From Ichthyophonus hoferi (Eukaryota > Opisthokonta > Ichthyosporea > Ichthyophonida > Ichthyophonidae), in contig NAOQ01000289.1 in the NCBI GenBank assembly GCA_002751075.1, positions 30,500-51,976 of the forward strand: DNA of 21,477 nucleotides, in the 5' to 3' direction. This document shows positions 1 to 9,250 of this stretch, in pieces. Under the pieces are notes generated by a model. That model saw only the letters and a program-made list of their open reading frames with translations, was not told the DNA's origin and did no database searches. Numbering within the stretch: the first letter of the stretch is position 1; each line of letters starts with the position of its first letter. The translations under genes and the position numbers were made by a program.

Positions 1-1480
1 TATTGTTATTGTTATTGTATTGCATGGTGTATATACACTCAGCCGATCTCTGTCTAGGCATACTTGACATATTTGTACTGGGCTCTGCTCTTATACTAGC
101 TGTATTACCACACTGTGAGGTAACCCTAAACATATCTGCAGTGTTCTGTCTTCGGATGGTAGTATCGGCGGTTGGGTAAGTAGTAGCACATGCAGAATGG
201 ACTGCCCTCCTAGCCTCCATACTCACGGTCCTAGGCATGTTGTAGCAGGCCTCGCTATCACTCTGTGATGCTATAGCAACAGGCACAGGACAAAGCGTAA
301 ATCTACCCTGTCGAGTCTTAGATTGCACCCCCCCTAGACCCCATTGCTCACCCCCACTTTGTTGAAATTGACCCGTGTTTTGTACATTTTGTAGTAAATT
401 ATCACCAAATTCACTTGATACCATAGAAGGGGGATGCATAGATAAACTAGCACTACGTCCTCGCTCATCCCTCTCCCTCGTACTTTCACTATCTACTTTA
501 TAGACTTGAAAACGATTGGGTTTAGTAAAGGAGGGAAGGGGGGAGAGAGGGGAGGTGGGAGAAAGAGGGGAGGTGGGAGAAGAGAGAGAGAGGTGGGGAG
601 AGGTAGTGGATTGATGTTTACTATTGGTGTTGCTAGGCAGTTGGTATGCCTCATCTTCGCTCTCACTGGGGCTACGGTTACCATAGCAACCTATAGTGTT
701 ATTTGATTGGGCATCTATTTTATCATTATCTAATGGCTTCACGTTACCCTCCATAATCTCTCTAATGTCATAGGCTGGTTTACCTGAATATACGGCAGTT
801 AGATCAGATAATGACGTCATAGGCCTGACGCAGAAGCGACTACTTGGTATGTTCCGACCCAATGAAGTAAGAGATTTGAGAGACGATTGGATGCCAGAGG
901 AAGCCTGATAAGAAATAAAGAGATAAGGAAATGGTTAGGTTATCACAATTATAGGGTAGGGTAGAAGGGAGAGAGAGAAAGCAAGAGACATATGTAGTAT
1001 CATATATAGAATTTTTAAACTTTAGCAGAGTAAAGCATAAATAAGAGGCCTTTATTAAGCATATAACACATCAATTTAACAGTGGATATGTGAATGTATA
1101 AGATTATATAGAATTTTTAAACTCTAATGGAGACGAGAGCACCAATCAGAGGCCTTAAATAAACACAAAACATAATTACTTAACAGTATAAACCTGATCG
1201 GGCAGATCGTCTATCATTGGACTAGAAAGAGATCTAGGGGTAGTGGAGACAGACAGCTCGTCCTATAGTAGAGATGGTGTATAGTATATCGAGTTAGTAT
1301 AATAGAGTATTACAATACATACAGTATATAGAGCATAATACGTACACAATACTATAATCCCTAAAATACAATACAATACAATACATTACATTACTTTCAG
1401 TGCAAGAAACGTCTTTCCACAGTATACATACATATATATATATTTACCACTGTTCGGACCTTGAATCGATTCATAGACAT
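1..1480 (-). CDS. Split gene, 5' part: disordered protein with RFxV kinase-docking motifs
   Basis: Three minus-strand exons join in phase 0. Exon a (1480-1448) begins ATG and ends at a GTAAAT donor. Exon b (1262-1194, 23 codons) has an AG acceptor and a GT donor. Exon c (904 to 1, about 301 codons) follows a pyrimidine-rich acceptor and runs off the left edge, ending in an Asn run coded by an AAT/AAC microsatellite. The joined start reads MSMNRFKVRTVDE. RFxV motifs lie at exon a, at 838-827 (RFCV) and at 514-503 (RFQV, in the context NRFQVYKVD); a near-match RFTL is at 304-293. RFxV binds the CCT domain of SPAK/OSR1 kinases and occurs in WNKs and in SLC12 cation-chloride cotransporter N-termini; the RFxVxxVD spacing resembles what I recall of NKCC1. 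The rest is rich in Ser, Pro and Gln, with a Ser-Pro-Thr-Leu repeat around 535-600 and no visible membrane segment. The family is unproven. An upstream coding exon is possible, since exon a stays open to an AG at 1497-1498. Confidence 0.6.
1003..1190. repeat. Diverged tandem duplication inside an intron
   Basis: Two copies of about 85 bp start at 1003 and 1105, a 102-bp period. Both open with TATATAGAATTTTTAAACT, share AGAGGCCTT in the middle and end near TTTAACAGT or CTTAACAGT. They lie in the intron between exons b and c of the minus-strand gene, near the exon b donor. Confidence 0.6.
1365..1390. repeat. AATAC microsatellite
   Basis: A short run of AATAC units decays into ATTAC. It lies in the intron between exons a and b of the minus-strand gene. 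The surrounding 1265-1445 shows no other coding signal. Confidence 0.6.
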
Positions 1481-1539
1481 GATGACGTAGTTCACTCTAC
1501 AGAAACATGGAGTAAGGGGTTGGGGTAAAGGAAAAATAG

Positions 1540-1915
1540 AAATAGATATAGTAGATGTAGTAAAAGATATAGTAGACATAACAATAATAGTAATACAAAT
1601 AGGAGATATGGTCATAGTAATAGATACAGCAGATATAGTCATAATAGGAATTAGATATAGTAGATATAGAAATACTAATAATAGATATAGTAATAACAGT
1701 AATAGATACAGTAGAATTAGTAATAATAGGAATAGATATAGTAGATATAGAAATACTAATAATAGATATAGTAGATATAGTAATAACAGTAATAGATACA
1801 GTAGATCTAGTAGATATAGTAATAATAGGAATAGATATAGTAGATACAGTAATAGTAGTAGATGTAATAATAACAGTAAGACATTGTAGTTACAGTAATA
1901 GTAATAAATATAGTA
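1540..1915. repeat. ATAG/GATATA-type minisatellite
   Basis: About 375 bp is built from TAGATATAG, TAATAATAG and similar words. A longer-period unit is visible: the block beginning GTAGATATAGAAATACTAAT at 1660 recurs at 1741, an 81-bp period. Long open frames on both strands here are by-products of the repeat (Leu/Tyr-rich on minus, Asn/Arg/Tyr/Ser-rich on plus), not genes. Confidence 0.8.
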
Positions 1916-2680
1916 GACAGAGTAAGGATTACTACTATATATACATACACACATTATTAGAGTATACATATAATAAATTTACAGCCAGCTTCCTCTGCAT
2001 CATACTTCTAGCCCCAGTATATATTTATATATGTAGTAAGACATGGCAGTAATTGAAGTGTATGTGTATGCATGTTTCATCATAAATTGTAAATATAAAA
2101 TTAAAAAACATAATAGAATAGGCTCTAGAATATTTAAATATTCTATTAAAAGTGTTCGCTCTCTATGATTGGCAAGTAGTATCGCAACATAAAATTAATA
2201 CATTTCAATAAATCAATAGTCATACTATACTAAATTATATACAAGATGCTATAATACATTGTTATATTATACTATACAATATATACTATGCTACACCACA
2301 TCATAACATAGCAAAGTATTTGTATACACTAGTAGTCTGTGGTTATACATATCATACCATTATACTATCATTTATTATACATTTTTTTACTATACCAATT
2401 TATACCTTATCATATTGTATCAGATCATAATCTTTAATAATCATAAAATATTATACAATGCCATATAAAAGCATGTTATGCATACAAGCTATCTATGGTT
2501 TTATGTTAGTAGCCTATACCATACCGCTTCTTACTATATCATATTATCATATTATCATATTATCTGTTACTATATCATAATATATTATATCATCTACTAC
2601 GATGCCATGGTGCTTCATGTAGCTTAATTATCTTTTTCTATTCCAGGCTTTCTCCTTTAGCTAATAATCACTTAAACAAA
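1916..2680. other. AT-rich non-coding stretch
   Basis: No exon, RNA gene or mobile element is recognised. The sequence is dominated by TATACTA, ATCATA and similar words, with a short TATCATAT tandem run near 2535-2570. This is the upstream side of the minus-strand gene, so a promoter or 5' untranslated exon could lie here, but nothing marks it clearly. Confidence 0.4.
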
Positions 2681-2681
2681 G

Positions 2682-2835
2682 TATTATGAAGAGAGAGAAA
2701 AAGGGAGCGAGGGAGAAGTAAAAAAAAAGGGAGAGAAAGAGGGAGGAAAAGAGAAAAAAAGAAAAAGAAAAAGAAAAAAAGAAAGAGAGAAATAGAGAAA
2801 GAAAGAAAGAGAGAGAGAGGAGTTGGGGGTGGGGG
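2682..2835. repeat. Polypurine (GA-rich) tract
   Basis: About 150 bases on the plus strand are almost purely A and G, ending in a G-rich run near 2822-2837. Phe/Leu/Ser-rich minus-strand frames across it come from the low complexity. Mirror-like purine tracts can form triplex DNA, a general property not shown here. Confidence 0.8.
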
Positions 2836-3132
2836 GGTGCAAACAAATACTATTAATGAATGAGAAAAAAAAAACTTACAACAAAGTATGTTTGACAAAA
2901 AATGAGTCTGCCGGTCTTTAAGATATTCAAATTAAAGCCATATATACACACTACAACTAGGCATTGGGAAAATAGAATTGCCTTGGGTTTGGTAAGGTAT
3001 TTAATAAGTAGAAAGGAAGACAATTTGACATTGACAGTATTTGTATGCATACAAAATACAACACAAATACGTAAAATCTGTACGTAATGTTACAGAAGTG
3101 TGTATGTATGTATGTATATATACTTTAGCATA

Positions 3133-3204
3133 TAAGTATACCTATACACAAGTGATACTATAATATAATAGTGTATATTAAGTATACCTATACACAAGTG
3201 ATAC
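3133..3204. repeat. Exact 26-bp direct repeat, 46-bp period
   Basis: The same 26 bases, centred on GTATACCTATACACAAGTG, occur at 3133-3158 and 3179-3204 without a mismatch. A GTAT/TATA microsatellite lies just left at about 3103-3122. Function is unknown. Confidence 0.75.
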
Positions 3205-4330
3205 CCGTAATACAACATTTGGTGTTATGTGTTTTGTTATATTAATTAGACAAATATGTAATTAGCCCTAATATTAAATTATAAATTATATAATTTTAAC
3301 CATATAAAGTATGGCTAATTGTTAATTTGATTAAAATATATTAAATACATATTATCCAATCATAGTATTACTATTATATAATACAAATGTGTAATTAGCG
3401 CGATATATATTAAATTATATTAACTGTCAAATATAACTAAAATTAATTTAAATTTGAATTTTCAACCATAACCAATAGTTCGTTGTATTAAAATATATTA
3501 ACTAATACTATTTTCAATATTATATTTTACCACATACGTAATGACGAAAAAAATAAATTTCAGGCTAGAATGTGGCGCGGCACCCATGACGAGGTTTGAG
3601 TATATACATACATTAATATTTATGTTTATATTTACAATCAACCTATAGTTATATAAGTATATAAATATAAAATTGCATTAAAATTTAATTTGTAAGTTAT
3701 TAAGCAAAATATGAAAAAGAATATGCGGTATATTACAATGTACTATGCTATAATATAATATAATGTAGAGCCCAGTTACAGTTCATACGTGGCAAATTAG
3801 GTAGCAAAGCAATAAAACTATAGTTAAATGACCAATCGTGACTAATCGTTAACTTTTTCTTGAAATATTTATTAATTAAATTAATACTATTATATTTTAT
3901 TTCAATATTATATTTTAACATTATATTTTAAATAACATATAACTATTTAATATCGTGCAAACGTGATATCTTGTAGGGCTAGAAGATGAGTGTCATGGTC
4001 TGTTAATGCATATTACGCACTTGCTATTATACACATTTTTACACACACTTTATTATTTAAACCTCCATTTTAATTTTGATATTTGTATTTGTATAAAATA
4101 CCATAATTGAACATGTAAGTTAAATATGGGAACAAAAACCAGAATTCCCTTACATTTTATCACTCTCTACATAAATCATTTATAGTCTATATGCACATCA
4201 TGTTGAATTTTAATTATTTTAATTTTAATTTTAATTTTATGTAAATGATTCCACGATTAGTTAAATAAAACCAAATTAATTATTACAGTTACTTTACCGT
4301 AACGAAAAATATATATTTATTATTTGAAGA
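3205..4330. other. Very AT-rich non-coding stretch
   Basis: Long A/T runs (ATATTAAAT, TTTTAATTTTAAT near 4210-4240) and many short stops in all frames. The one G+C-rich patch, near 3565-3592, is preceded by TTTCAG and followed by GAGGTTTGAG, so it could be a 27-bp exon, but no partner exon was found. No gene is called. Confidence 0.4.
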
Positions 4331-4338
4331 ATTTCAGC

Positions 4339-4360
4339 GCCCGGAAGTGTTCGGCCAATA
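4339..4360 (+). promoter_or_regulatory. ETS-like site next to a CCAAT box
   Basis: CCGGAAGT at 4341-4348 matches the ETS-family core CCGGAAGT, and CCAAT follows at 4355-4359, in a local G+C peak within AT-rich DNA. This pairing is common at TATA-less animal promoters. No gene start could be assigned on either side, so the call rests on motif match alone. Confidence 0.3.
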
Positions 4361-5074
4361 TTTCAACAAAAAGAATTTAATAATTAAATTTTCTATCCTC
4401 TTTAATTAACAATCTAACATGAACCAATCAAGTAGGTATGGTTATGATTTAAGTATAAATCAGGCAAAGTAATAAAATATATTAGAATCACAGAAACATT
4501 GAGAAACATTCGATCGGATTGTCTGATCAGAAATTCTAGTCGTAGCATAATGGCAGGGGATGCTTACCCTATATTCTACTGTTTCAACAATATTAACCTC
4601 GTATTGTCTGATTACTTGATTTTTAATAGAGATTGGTTACCCTGAGAGTCTCCAAACTCCACTTACAGGTACTCTTCCTTATTATTTAATTACGGTCAAC
4701 CAATGACCTTGCTAACATAAAAATTATGCGGTGCAAAAAACGAATGTAAAAAGAACCGAAAGATACATTGGAAACTTTAATTTCAAATAATAATATACTT
4801 TGACCTATGGTCAAATCATCTTCAAGTGTTGGAAGGTGCCTATTGGTAATTATTCCCAAACATGGGTTGGTTACGAGTTACAATAATTACAGTGAAATAC
4901 TGTTGAACTAATTAACAATTTAATGTAAAATCTGTATATATAAATTGTACTAAACATTGATTCTTCGAGGTAAAATACTATATATTGCTCATAATTAATA
5001 CACACAAATACATACTAGATACAAATGACAAAAATCATTTGATCTTGCTGATCATTTGTATTCAGTCCCATAGG
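4361..5074. other. Non-coding; one CCAAT/TATA pair and a short shared motif
   Basis: A CCAAT box near 4430 is followed by TATAAAT near 4455. A block centred on ATTCGATCGGATTGTCTGAT (about 4505-4535) recurs with few changes at about 12684-12715. A 31-codon open stretch from ATG at 4550 is not convincing as a gene. An inverted repeat TACAAATGA/TCATTTGTA spans 5020-5060. Confidence 0.3.
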
Positions 5075-5860
5075 TCTTACTTAATAATATCTACATTGAA
5101 TATTCTTTCTCCTCCTTAGATCTTATGACCTAAAGGTTTGGCACATTCTGTAGTACATCTTACTGTCATAAATCAATTATTATCATTAATAATTAGAATT
5201 TGCTATGTTTTAAACGTTAATACATCAAGACATTGACATTGACAACTGTGCTTGGTCTTTTTCTTTATGATGTCACTGCTACAGTACATAGACCAATTTG
5301 AGGCATTTGTACTATGATTCTGGAATCACATTTGGCTTTCAAACAACGCAATTGACAGATGAAATTGAAATTGATCATGCGGAACAAAAGCATTACTGTA
5401 ACATAAGGACTATTTCAAGTAGTTTACTGTTATATTTGTTATCTCTTTCGTAATGGCATTTCTTAAAGTATTTAATGCTTACCTATTTAACCATTTATCT
5501 ATATATGTTCATTAGTAGGCATAAGACTATAACTTAGTAACTTAATGTCACAGGCTTAACCACATGCAATTCAAATTAGCCTAACCAATTATATACATAT
5601 TTATATTGCCTTTATTAGCACTAGTACCATAAGTGCTTAAAATGGATATCCTTAATTATATTATTGGCATTTCTATATAGTTACCAATAGAGGTCCTCCT
5701 GGGAATAAAACTGACTATTAAAGAAACCAATATAAAATGAAAGAGGGCTGGTTTTGCAAAAAATAAGTTTATTTGTGCTATTGAAAATTTTACTTGCAGA
5801 TATAATTTTAGCATCTGGGCATAAGGTTAATTGTAGTCTAAAAATATTAATATTAGTACT
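5075..5860 (+). repeat. Duplicated block R1, copy A (partner 18215-18960)
   Basis: Same order and orientation as 18215-18960. Shared landmarks include TGATGTCACTG, GGCATTTGTA followed by ATGATTC, CTAACCAATTATATA, TTTTAGCAT and a CACCAATAG or ACCAATAG pair. The copies differ by many substitutions and small gaps, so the duplication is old. No coding capacity is visible. Confidence 0.7.
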
Positions 5861-6594
5861 GTGGCAGTCTATTACGATTAAGATTTGGTTATCTAATAAC
5901 CTTTGATTGGTGATACGTAAAGACTAATTGCTTATCAGAAGTTTGGATCTCCTGTCTCAAAGTTTATTGTCTCGGCTTGGTAACCAATGATAGTCTTGAT
6001 GATGTTGGGGTTTAAATATGTGTAGATTTTTTATTAGAATTCTGATTTAAGTTTATGCTGGAATGCATTGCTTTGCTTCGCTCTATTGAATTATTTAATC
6101 CATGTATTTAATTAGCAGTCTTTTAATTTGGATAGTATTTTCCCCTCCCCACCCCAAAGGGGTGTCGAAAGTGTCTGCGACGGGGGCCTTTGTTATGGAC
6201 TTTTGTTTCATTTTATACTTGTTTCTCATCATATCTTGACTTTAGTTTTGCTGTCTTGTTGGCGTAACTTACATAGGTTCTATTAACGAATCAATCTATC
6301 AGGTTGGAAAGATATTACGCAACTAATTAATCTTGAGCCACTAAATTTTAAGTACTTACGATTTAAAAGGTATAATCGCGATTAACGATTTGGTAACATT
6401 TTTTATTGGTTTTTGAGTAAAGTTAACACGTGATACTCTGTTCTCATTAGTAATCTCAGTGTTACCTGAAATATAATTTCTGTCTGGGTAGACATATTCT
6501 AGTATTGTTAGTTATTTTTGTTTTGATTATTTAGATATAGTTTAATTGGCTCAATAGTTTAATTTAAACAAGTGCTTACCGACTACTTAGTTTA
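5861..6594. other. Non-coding stretch present in copy A but not copy B
   Basis: Copy B passes almost directly from the partner of 5860 to the partner of 7573, so this DNA is extra in A or missing from B. TCTAATAACCTTTGATTGGTGAT near 5890 partly recurs near 8475. A compact G+C-rich patch lies at 6141-6190. No gene is recognised. Confidence 0.4.
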
Positions 6595-6925
6595 TTGGTA
6601 TCTTCTTTTAACTCTAGTTATGTACATGTCTAGAACTATAAAGAATGCTAGCAATGTGAGCTTTCTTTTATGCATTCACAGACTATAAAACCAAGAGCTT
6701 TAAATACGTATCTGGAAATATTATACATACTACCTTTAATTAGATTTTTTGATTGATTTAGGTATATGTTCATCAATAGTATCATGGTACACTAAAAGCA
6801 CATTTTTTCTATCAATAACATTATTTCCAATAAAGTTATCAAGTTAACGCTTCTACCTATTAACTTGTTTGAGTGTAAGAAGATATACATTATAACATAT
6901 ATATGGAGAAACTACAATGCGTGCT
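6595..6925 (+). repeat. Repeat block R6, copy A (partner 12305-12620)
   Basis: Shares GTTTATTG(G/A)TAT, a CTAGAAC(T/C)ATAAA(G/A)AATGCTAG core and further scattered matches with 12305-12620. In copy A it runs on closely into block R7. In copy B the two blocks are 3.7 kb apart with the copia fossil between them. Confidence 0.6.
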
Positions 6926-6994
6926 ACACGTAGTATTGAAACCAAAGCGTTCAGAGTTTTTTTTACAACTTATTTCTTTATGATACAAGACTAA

Positions 6995-7200
6995 GCCATT
7001 CAAATAAGAATATGATAGTATAAGATTATTAAAATAAGATCAGACAATCCTAGTGGCCTTTGTGATCTCTCATGAATTGTCTTAGTCAATAAGTAAGAAT
7101 TTTCTATGATTGGTCCCATTTAGGCTATTGCCCATATCGCCTTAAGCAAAGATTGGAAATGTATAAAAATAACAAAAACAACTAATAAAAGCCACTGGTT
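6995..7200 (+). repeat. Repeat block R7, copy A, with CCAAT and TATA boxes
   Basis: Matches 16318-16560: shared AGCCATTCAAATAA, AAGATCAGACA(A/G)TCC(T/C)AGTGG, CATGAATTG and CAACTAATA(A/G)A. Copy A has an inverted CCAAT near 7109 and TATAAAA at 7162-7168. The partner has CCAAT near 16425 and TATAAAT at 16511-16517. Keeping both boxes in diverged copies suggests a promoter or an LTR-type control region. No downstream gene is recognised. Confidence 0.55.
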
Positions 7201-7202
7201 TT

Positions 7203-7283
7203 CAGTTGTCAAATTTAGCTGTTCTCAGTTGTCAACATTTACTGTTTAATTTATGCGTTTTATATTATGTCTACAGTTGTCAA
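7203..7283 (+). repeat. Three copies of CAGTTGTCAA
   Basis: Exact 10-base words at 7203-7212, 7226-7235 and 7274-7283, just downstream of the TATAAAA of block R7. CAGTTG fits the general E-box form CANNTG and also Myb-type sites. A role in regulation is inference. Confidence 0.45.
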
Positions 7284-7572
7284 AGTGTTTGAAGTAGATA
7301 ATTCAGATAATGTACTTGAACGCCAACTAATTAAATCTATTTCTTATTCTTCCTACAATAATATTATTATAAATATATACACACAGCCTTGTAAGTCTTT
7401 ATTCATGTTGCCCTTAACATTTTGAAATTATAGGAACCTTAAAAATCATGACGTTACATGACATTGATAAAAAATTATAGCAAATAATTAGATCATCTTA
7501 TGATTGTGATTAATGGTCAAAAATAATTGTTTCAACATGGTCATAACACTTTATAAGTGTAAATTTTAGATA

Positions 7573-7698
7573 TGTCAGGAAATAGGAATACCAAGACTCC
7601 CCTGCCACAATGGAAAATGACTTAGGATTGAGGCTTCAGGATCATTCTCCATCAGAAGATCAACCAACGAACATTGACTCTATTTCATTATTATTACA
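7573..7698 (+). repeat. Duplicated block R2, copy A (partner 19003-19155)
   Basis: Shared stretches include AGACTCCCCT, CCACAATG, CAGGATCA and CATCAGAAGATCAACCAA, in the same order and orientation as the partner. This is one of the best-kept parts of the duplication outside the tRNA gene. Confidence 0.75.
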
Positions 7699-8713
7699 TT
7701 TACTAGTTTCCTCTATGTCTCTATATTGAGGCTGCTTTTTATATCATTATCTGAGACCACTTTAATAATTGTCAATGATCATTCTTGTATAGTTGCTTCT
7801 ACAACGCCTTTGCTCAAATAAGTCCCCTTTATTATTTGCTCTAACTTGAACTACTCTTTTACCCATCTTCTATTTGCACTAAATTAAAACTGGTTATATT
7901 TTTATTAGTATTCAACATCTTTGACTAGTTTATCTATTTAATATGTTAGACGCAATGGAACTGTTCAAAGTTGTTGTATCTTTGCTAATCATGTTTAGAA
8001 CCGTTTTCTTTGTGACTGGGCAGCTGTTCTTTATGGTTACATAAAACTTGGTACTTAGGTTTCTTTTGCTTAAAAACAAATTTTAATCAAATTTGCCCTG
8101 GTAGAATATTAACTAATGAGCATAGATTCAAGGACCTAATTGGACCTTAAATGCTAAAAACATCTAATTTATTGAATTAAAAATAGACTAATTGTTTGAT
8201 TGGTTGTAGGTAATTGTTCTAAGTTATTCTATGCGTTGATTGAATTATCAGCATTAAGCACCAAGTTCTAAATCTGTAAGACCATTGGCAAAACTTCCTT
8301 ATCAAATTAACTAGGAATGAACGTCTTTTCTTTATAGTAGCAAGCAAATATAGTAACAAAAAAAAAAGATATGTAAAAGTACAGGGAATGGGACAGTCAT
8401 AAATATTTTAGACAAGAACCAATTAGAATTATTTACAATCTAATTGGATTACCTGTTTGTGACACCAGTAAGATCTAATAACCTTTACTGGTGATATATC
8501 CATTAATTGAATACCAACTCATAAACCCATTGGGGTGTTATCATACAGCCTAATAATGGATAACAACTGGTTAGTGGCAATACGAATTCACAACATATAT
8601 ACTATACTCAATTTTAATATACCAAGGTATGTTTTCCTCTTTATTGTAAATCTAATATCTCTTGCTACAGTCACTAGATTAATGTGTGTGTAGATATATG
8701 CGTATTTGTGTAT
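7699..8713. other. Non-coding stretch with one perfect hairpin
   Basis: Most of this is absent from copy B. The segment 8645-8710 weakly matches 19222-19285. CACCAGTAA (8463-8471) and TTACTGGTG (8485-8493) form a 9-bp stem around a 13-base loop. No gene or recognised element is present. Confidence 0.35.
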
Positions 8714-8892
8714 CTATTGAGATCTGTCAAGTAAACAGATTCGTAGTCGCTATCTGAGTCTACCAACATAAACTCTTCGTCAAAGTGTTCTCCGGAACTG
8801 AAGTAAGCTTCTCAAATAAATTTCTTCTGGTCTCCTCCTCGCTGCCTGAGGAGAACTGGAACTTAATACAAATTTTATTCTGTTCCACAGAT
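8714..8892 (-). repeat. Left arm of a long inverted repeat
   Basis: Reverse complement of 9061-9240 with about 22 mismatches and one single-base gap over about 179 positions, roughly 87% identity by hand alignment. The arms are separated by a 168-bp unpaired spacer (8893-9060), and homology stops sharply at both ends. A transcript across both arms could fold into a long hairpin. Confidence 0.85.
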
Positions 8893-8993
8893 CTTGGTTC
8901 TCCCGTTTTTGGAATGGCTGTCTTCCGCTTTGGCCTGGGATTGCTTGGTGTGAATAGCTGCCTCCTTGATACAACCATAACTACTCCTACCAA
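8760..8993 (-). CDS. Unrecognised short ORF overlapping the left inverted-repeat arm
   Basis: An open frame of 77 codons read away from the spacer. Its middle part, starting near 8892, contains FQFSSGSEEETRRNLFEKL, which closely matches LQFSSDSEEETRRYLFEKL from the right arm. It begins in the spacer with a basic, Pro-rich segment absent from the other copy. The arms differ in length by one base, so the two proteins diverge in their last third. The protein family is unknown. Alternatives are a decayed gene copy or part of a larger spliced gene. Confidence 0.25.
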   Translation of the reverse strand: MVGVVMVVSRRQLFTPSNPRPKRKTAIPKTGEPRSVEQNKICIKFQFSSGSEEETRRNLFEKLTSVPENTLTKSLCW

Positions 8994-9060
8994 ACAACAT
9001 AGAAAGGACTAAGTCATGGTTTTCAAGTCTTTTTGTTTATTTAACTCTTATCTCCCCCGG

Positions 9061-9240
9061 ATCCGTGGGACAGAATGAAATTCGTATCAGGCTCCAGTTC
9101 TCCTCAGACAGCGAGGAGGAGACCAGAAGATATTTATTTGAGAAGCTTGACTTCTGCTCCGGAGAACACTTTGACAAAGAGTCTATGTCAGTAGACTCAG
9201 ATAGCGACTACATATCTGTTTGCTCCACAGATTCCAATAG
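9061..9240 (+). repeat. Right arm of a long inverted repeat
   Basis: Partner of 8714-8892, read on the plus strand. It contains most of a 61-codon open frame. It lies inside about 1.2 kb of DNA (8714-9944) that copy A has and copy B lacks. Confidence 0.85.
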
Positions 9241-9250
9241 GGTGATGTAG
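9065..9250 (+). CDS. Unrecognised short acidic ORF in the right inverted-repeat arm
   Basis: A 61-codon open frame from ATG to TAG, Ser/Asp/Glu-rich, with LQFSSDSEEETRRYLFEKL early and a Ser/Asp-rich tail near its end. The reading frame is open upstream of the ATG for several codons (SPGSVGQNE), and that part also aligns with the left arm, so this may be the last exon of a longer protein. No domain is recognised and no signal peptide or membrane segment is seen. The conserved peptide between arms argues that the repeat carried coding sequence when it formed. Confidence 0.35.
   Translation: MGQNEIRIRLQFSSDSEEETRRYLFEKLDFCSGEHFDKESMSVDSDSDYISVCSTDSNRVM

Noticed and set aside
493-684. Pro/Leu-rich minus-strand frame of 63 codons and the Gly/Arg-rich plus-strand frame at 506-706
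   Set aside because: Both are other frames of exon c of the minus-strand gene across its purine tract. The chosen frame is open for about 300 codons and joins other exons in phase.
1397-1969. 190-codon minus-strand Leu/Tyr-rich open frame, and the 93-codon plus-strand frame within it
   Set aside because: Most of it is translated ATAG-type minisatellite. Only its low-coordinate end overlaps the proposed first exon at 1448-1480.
1981-2010. An additional upstream exon of the minus-strand gene between an AG and a GTAAAT
   Set aside because: Joining it to the exon at 1448-1496 puts a stop in the frame, so it was left out.
2661-2898. Two Phe/Leu/Ser-rich minus-strand frames resembling membrane proteins
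   Set aside because: They are the complement of a GA-rich polypurine tract; the hydrophobicity is a composition artefact.
3563-3592. A lone 27-bp exon bounded by TTTCAG and GTTTGAG
   Set aside because: No partner exon or ORF context was found; splice-like dinucleotides alone are too common.
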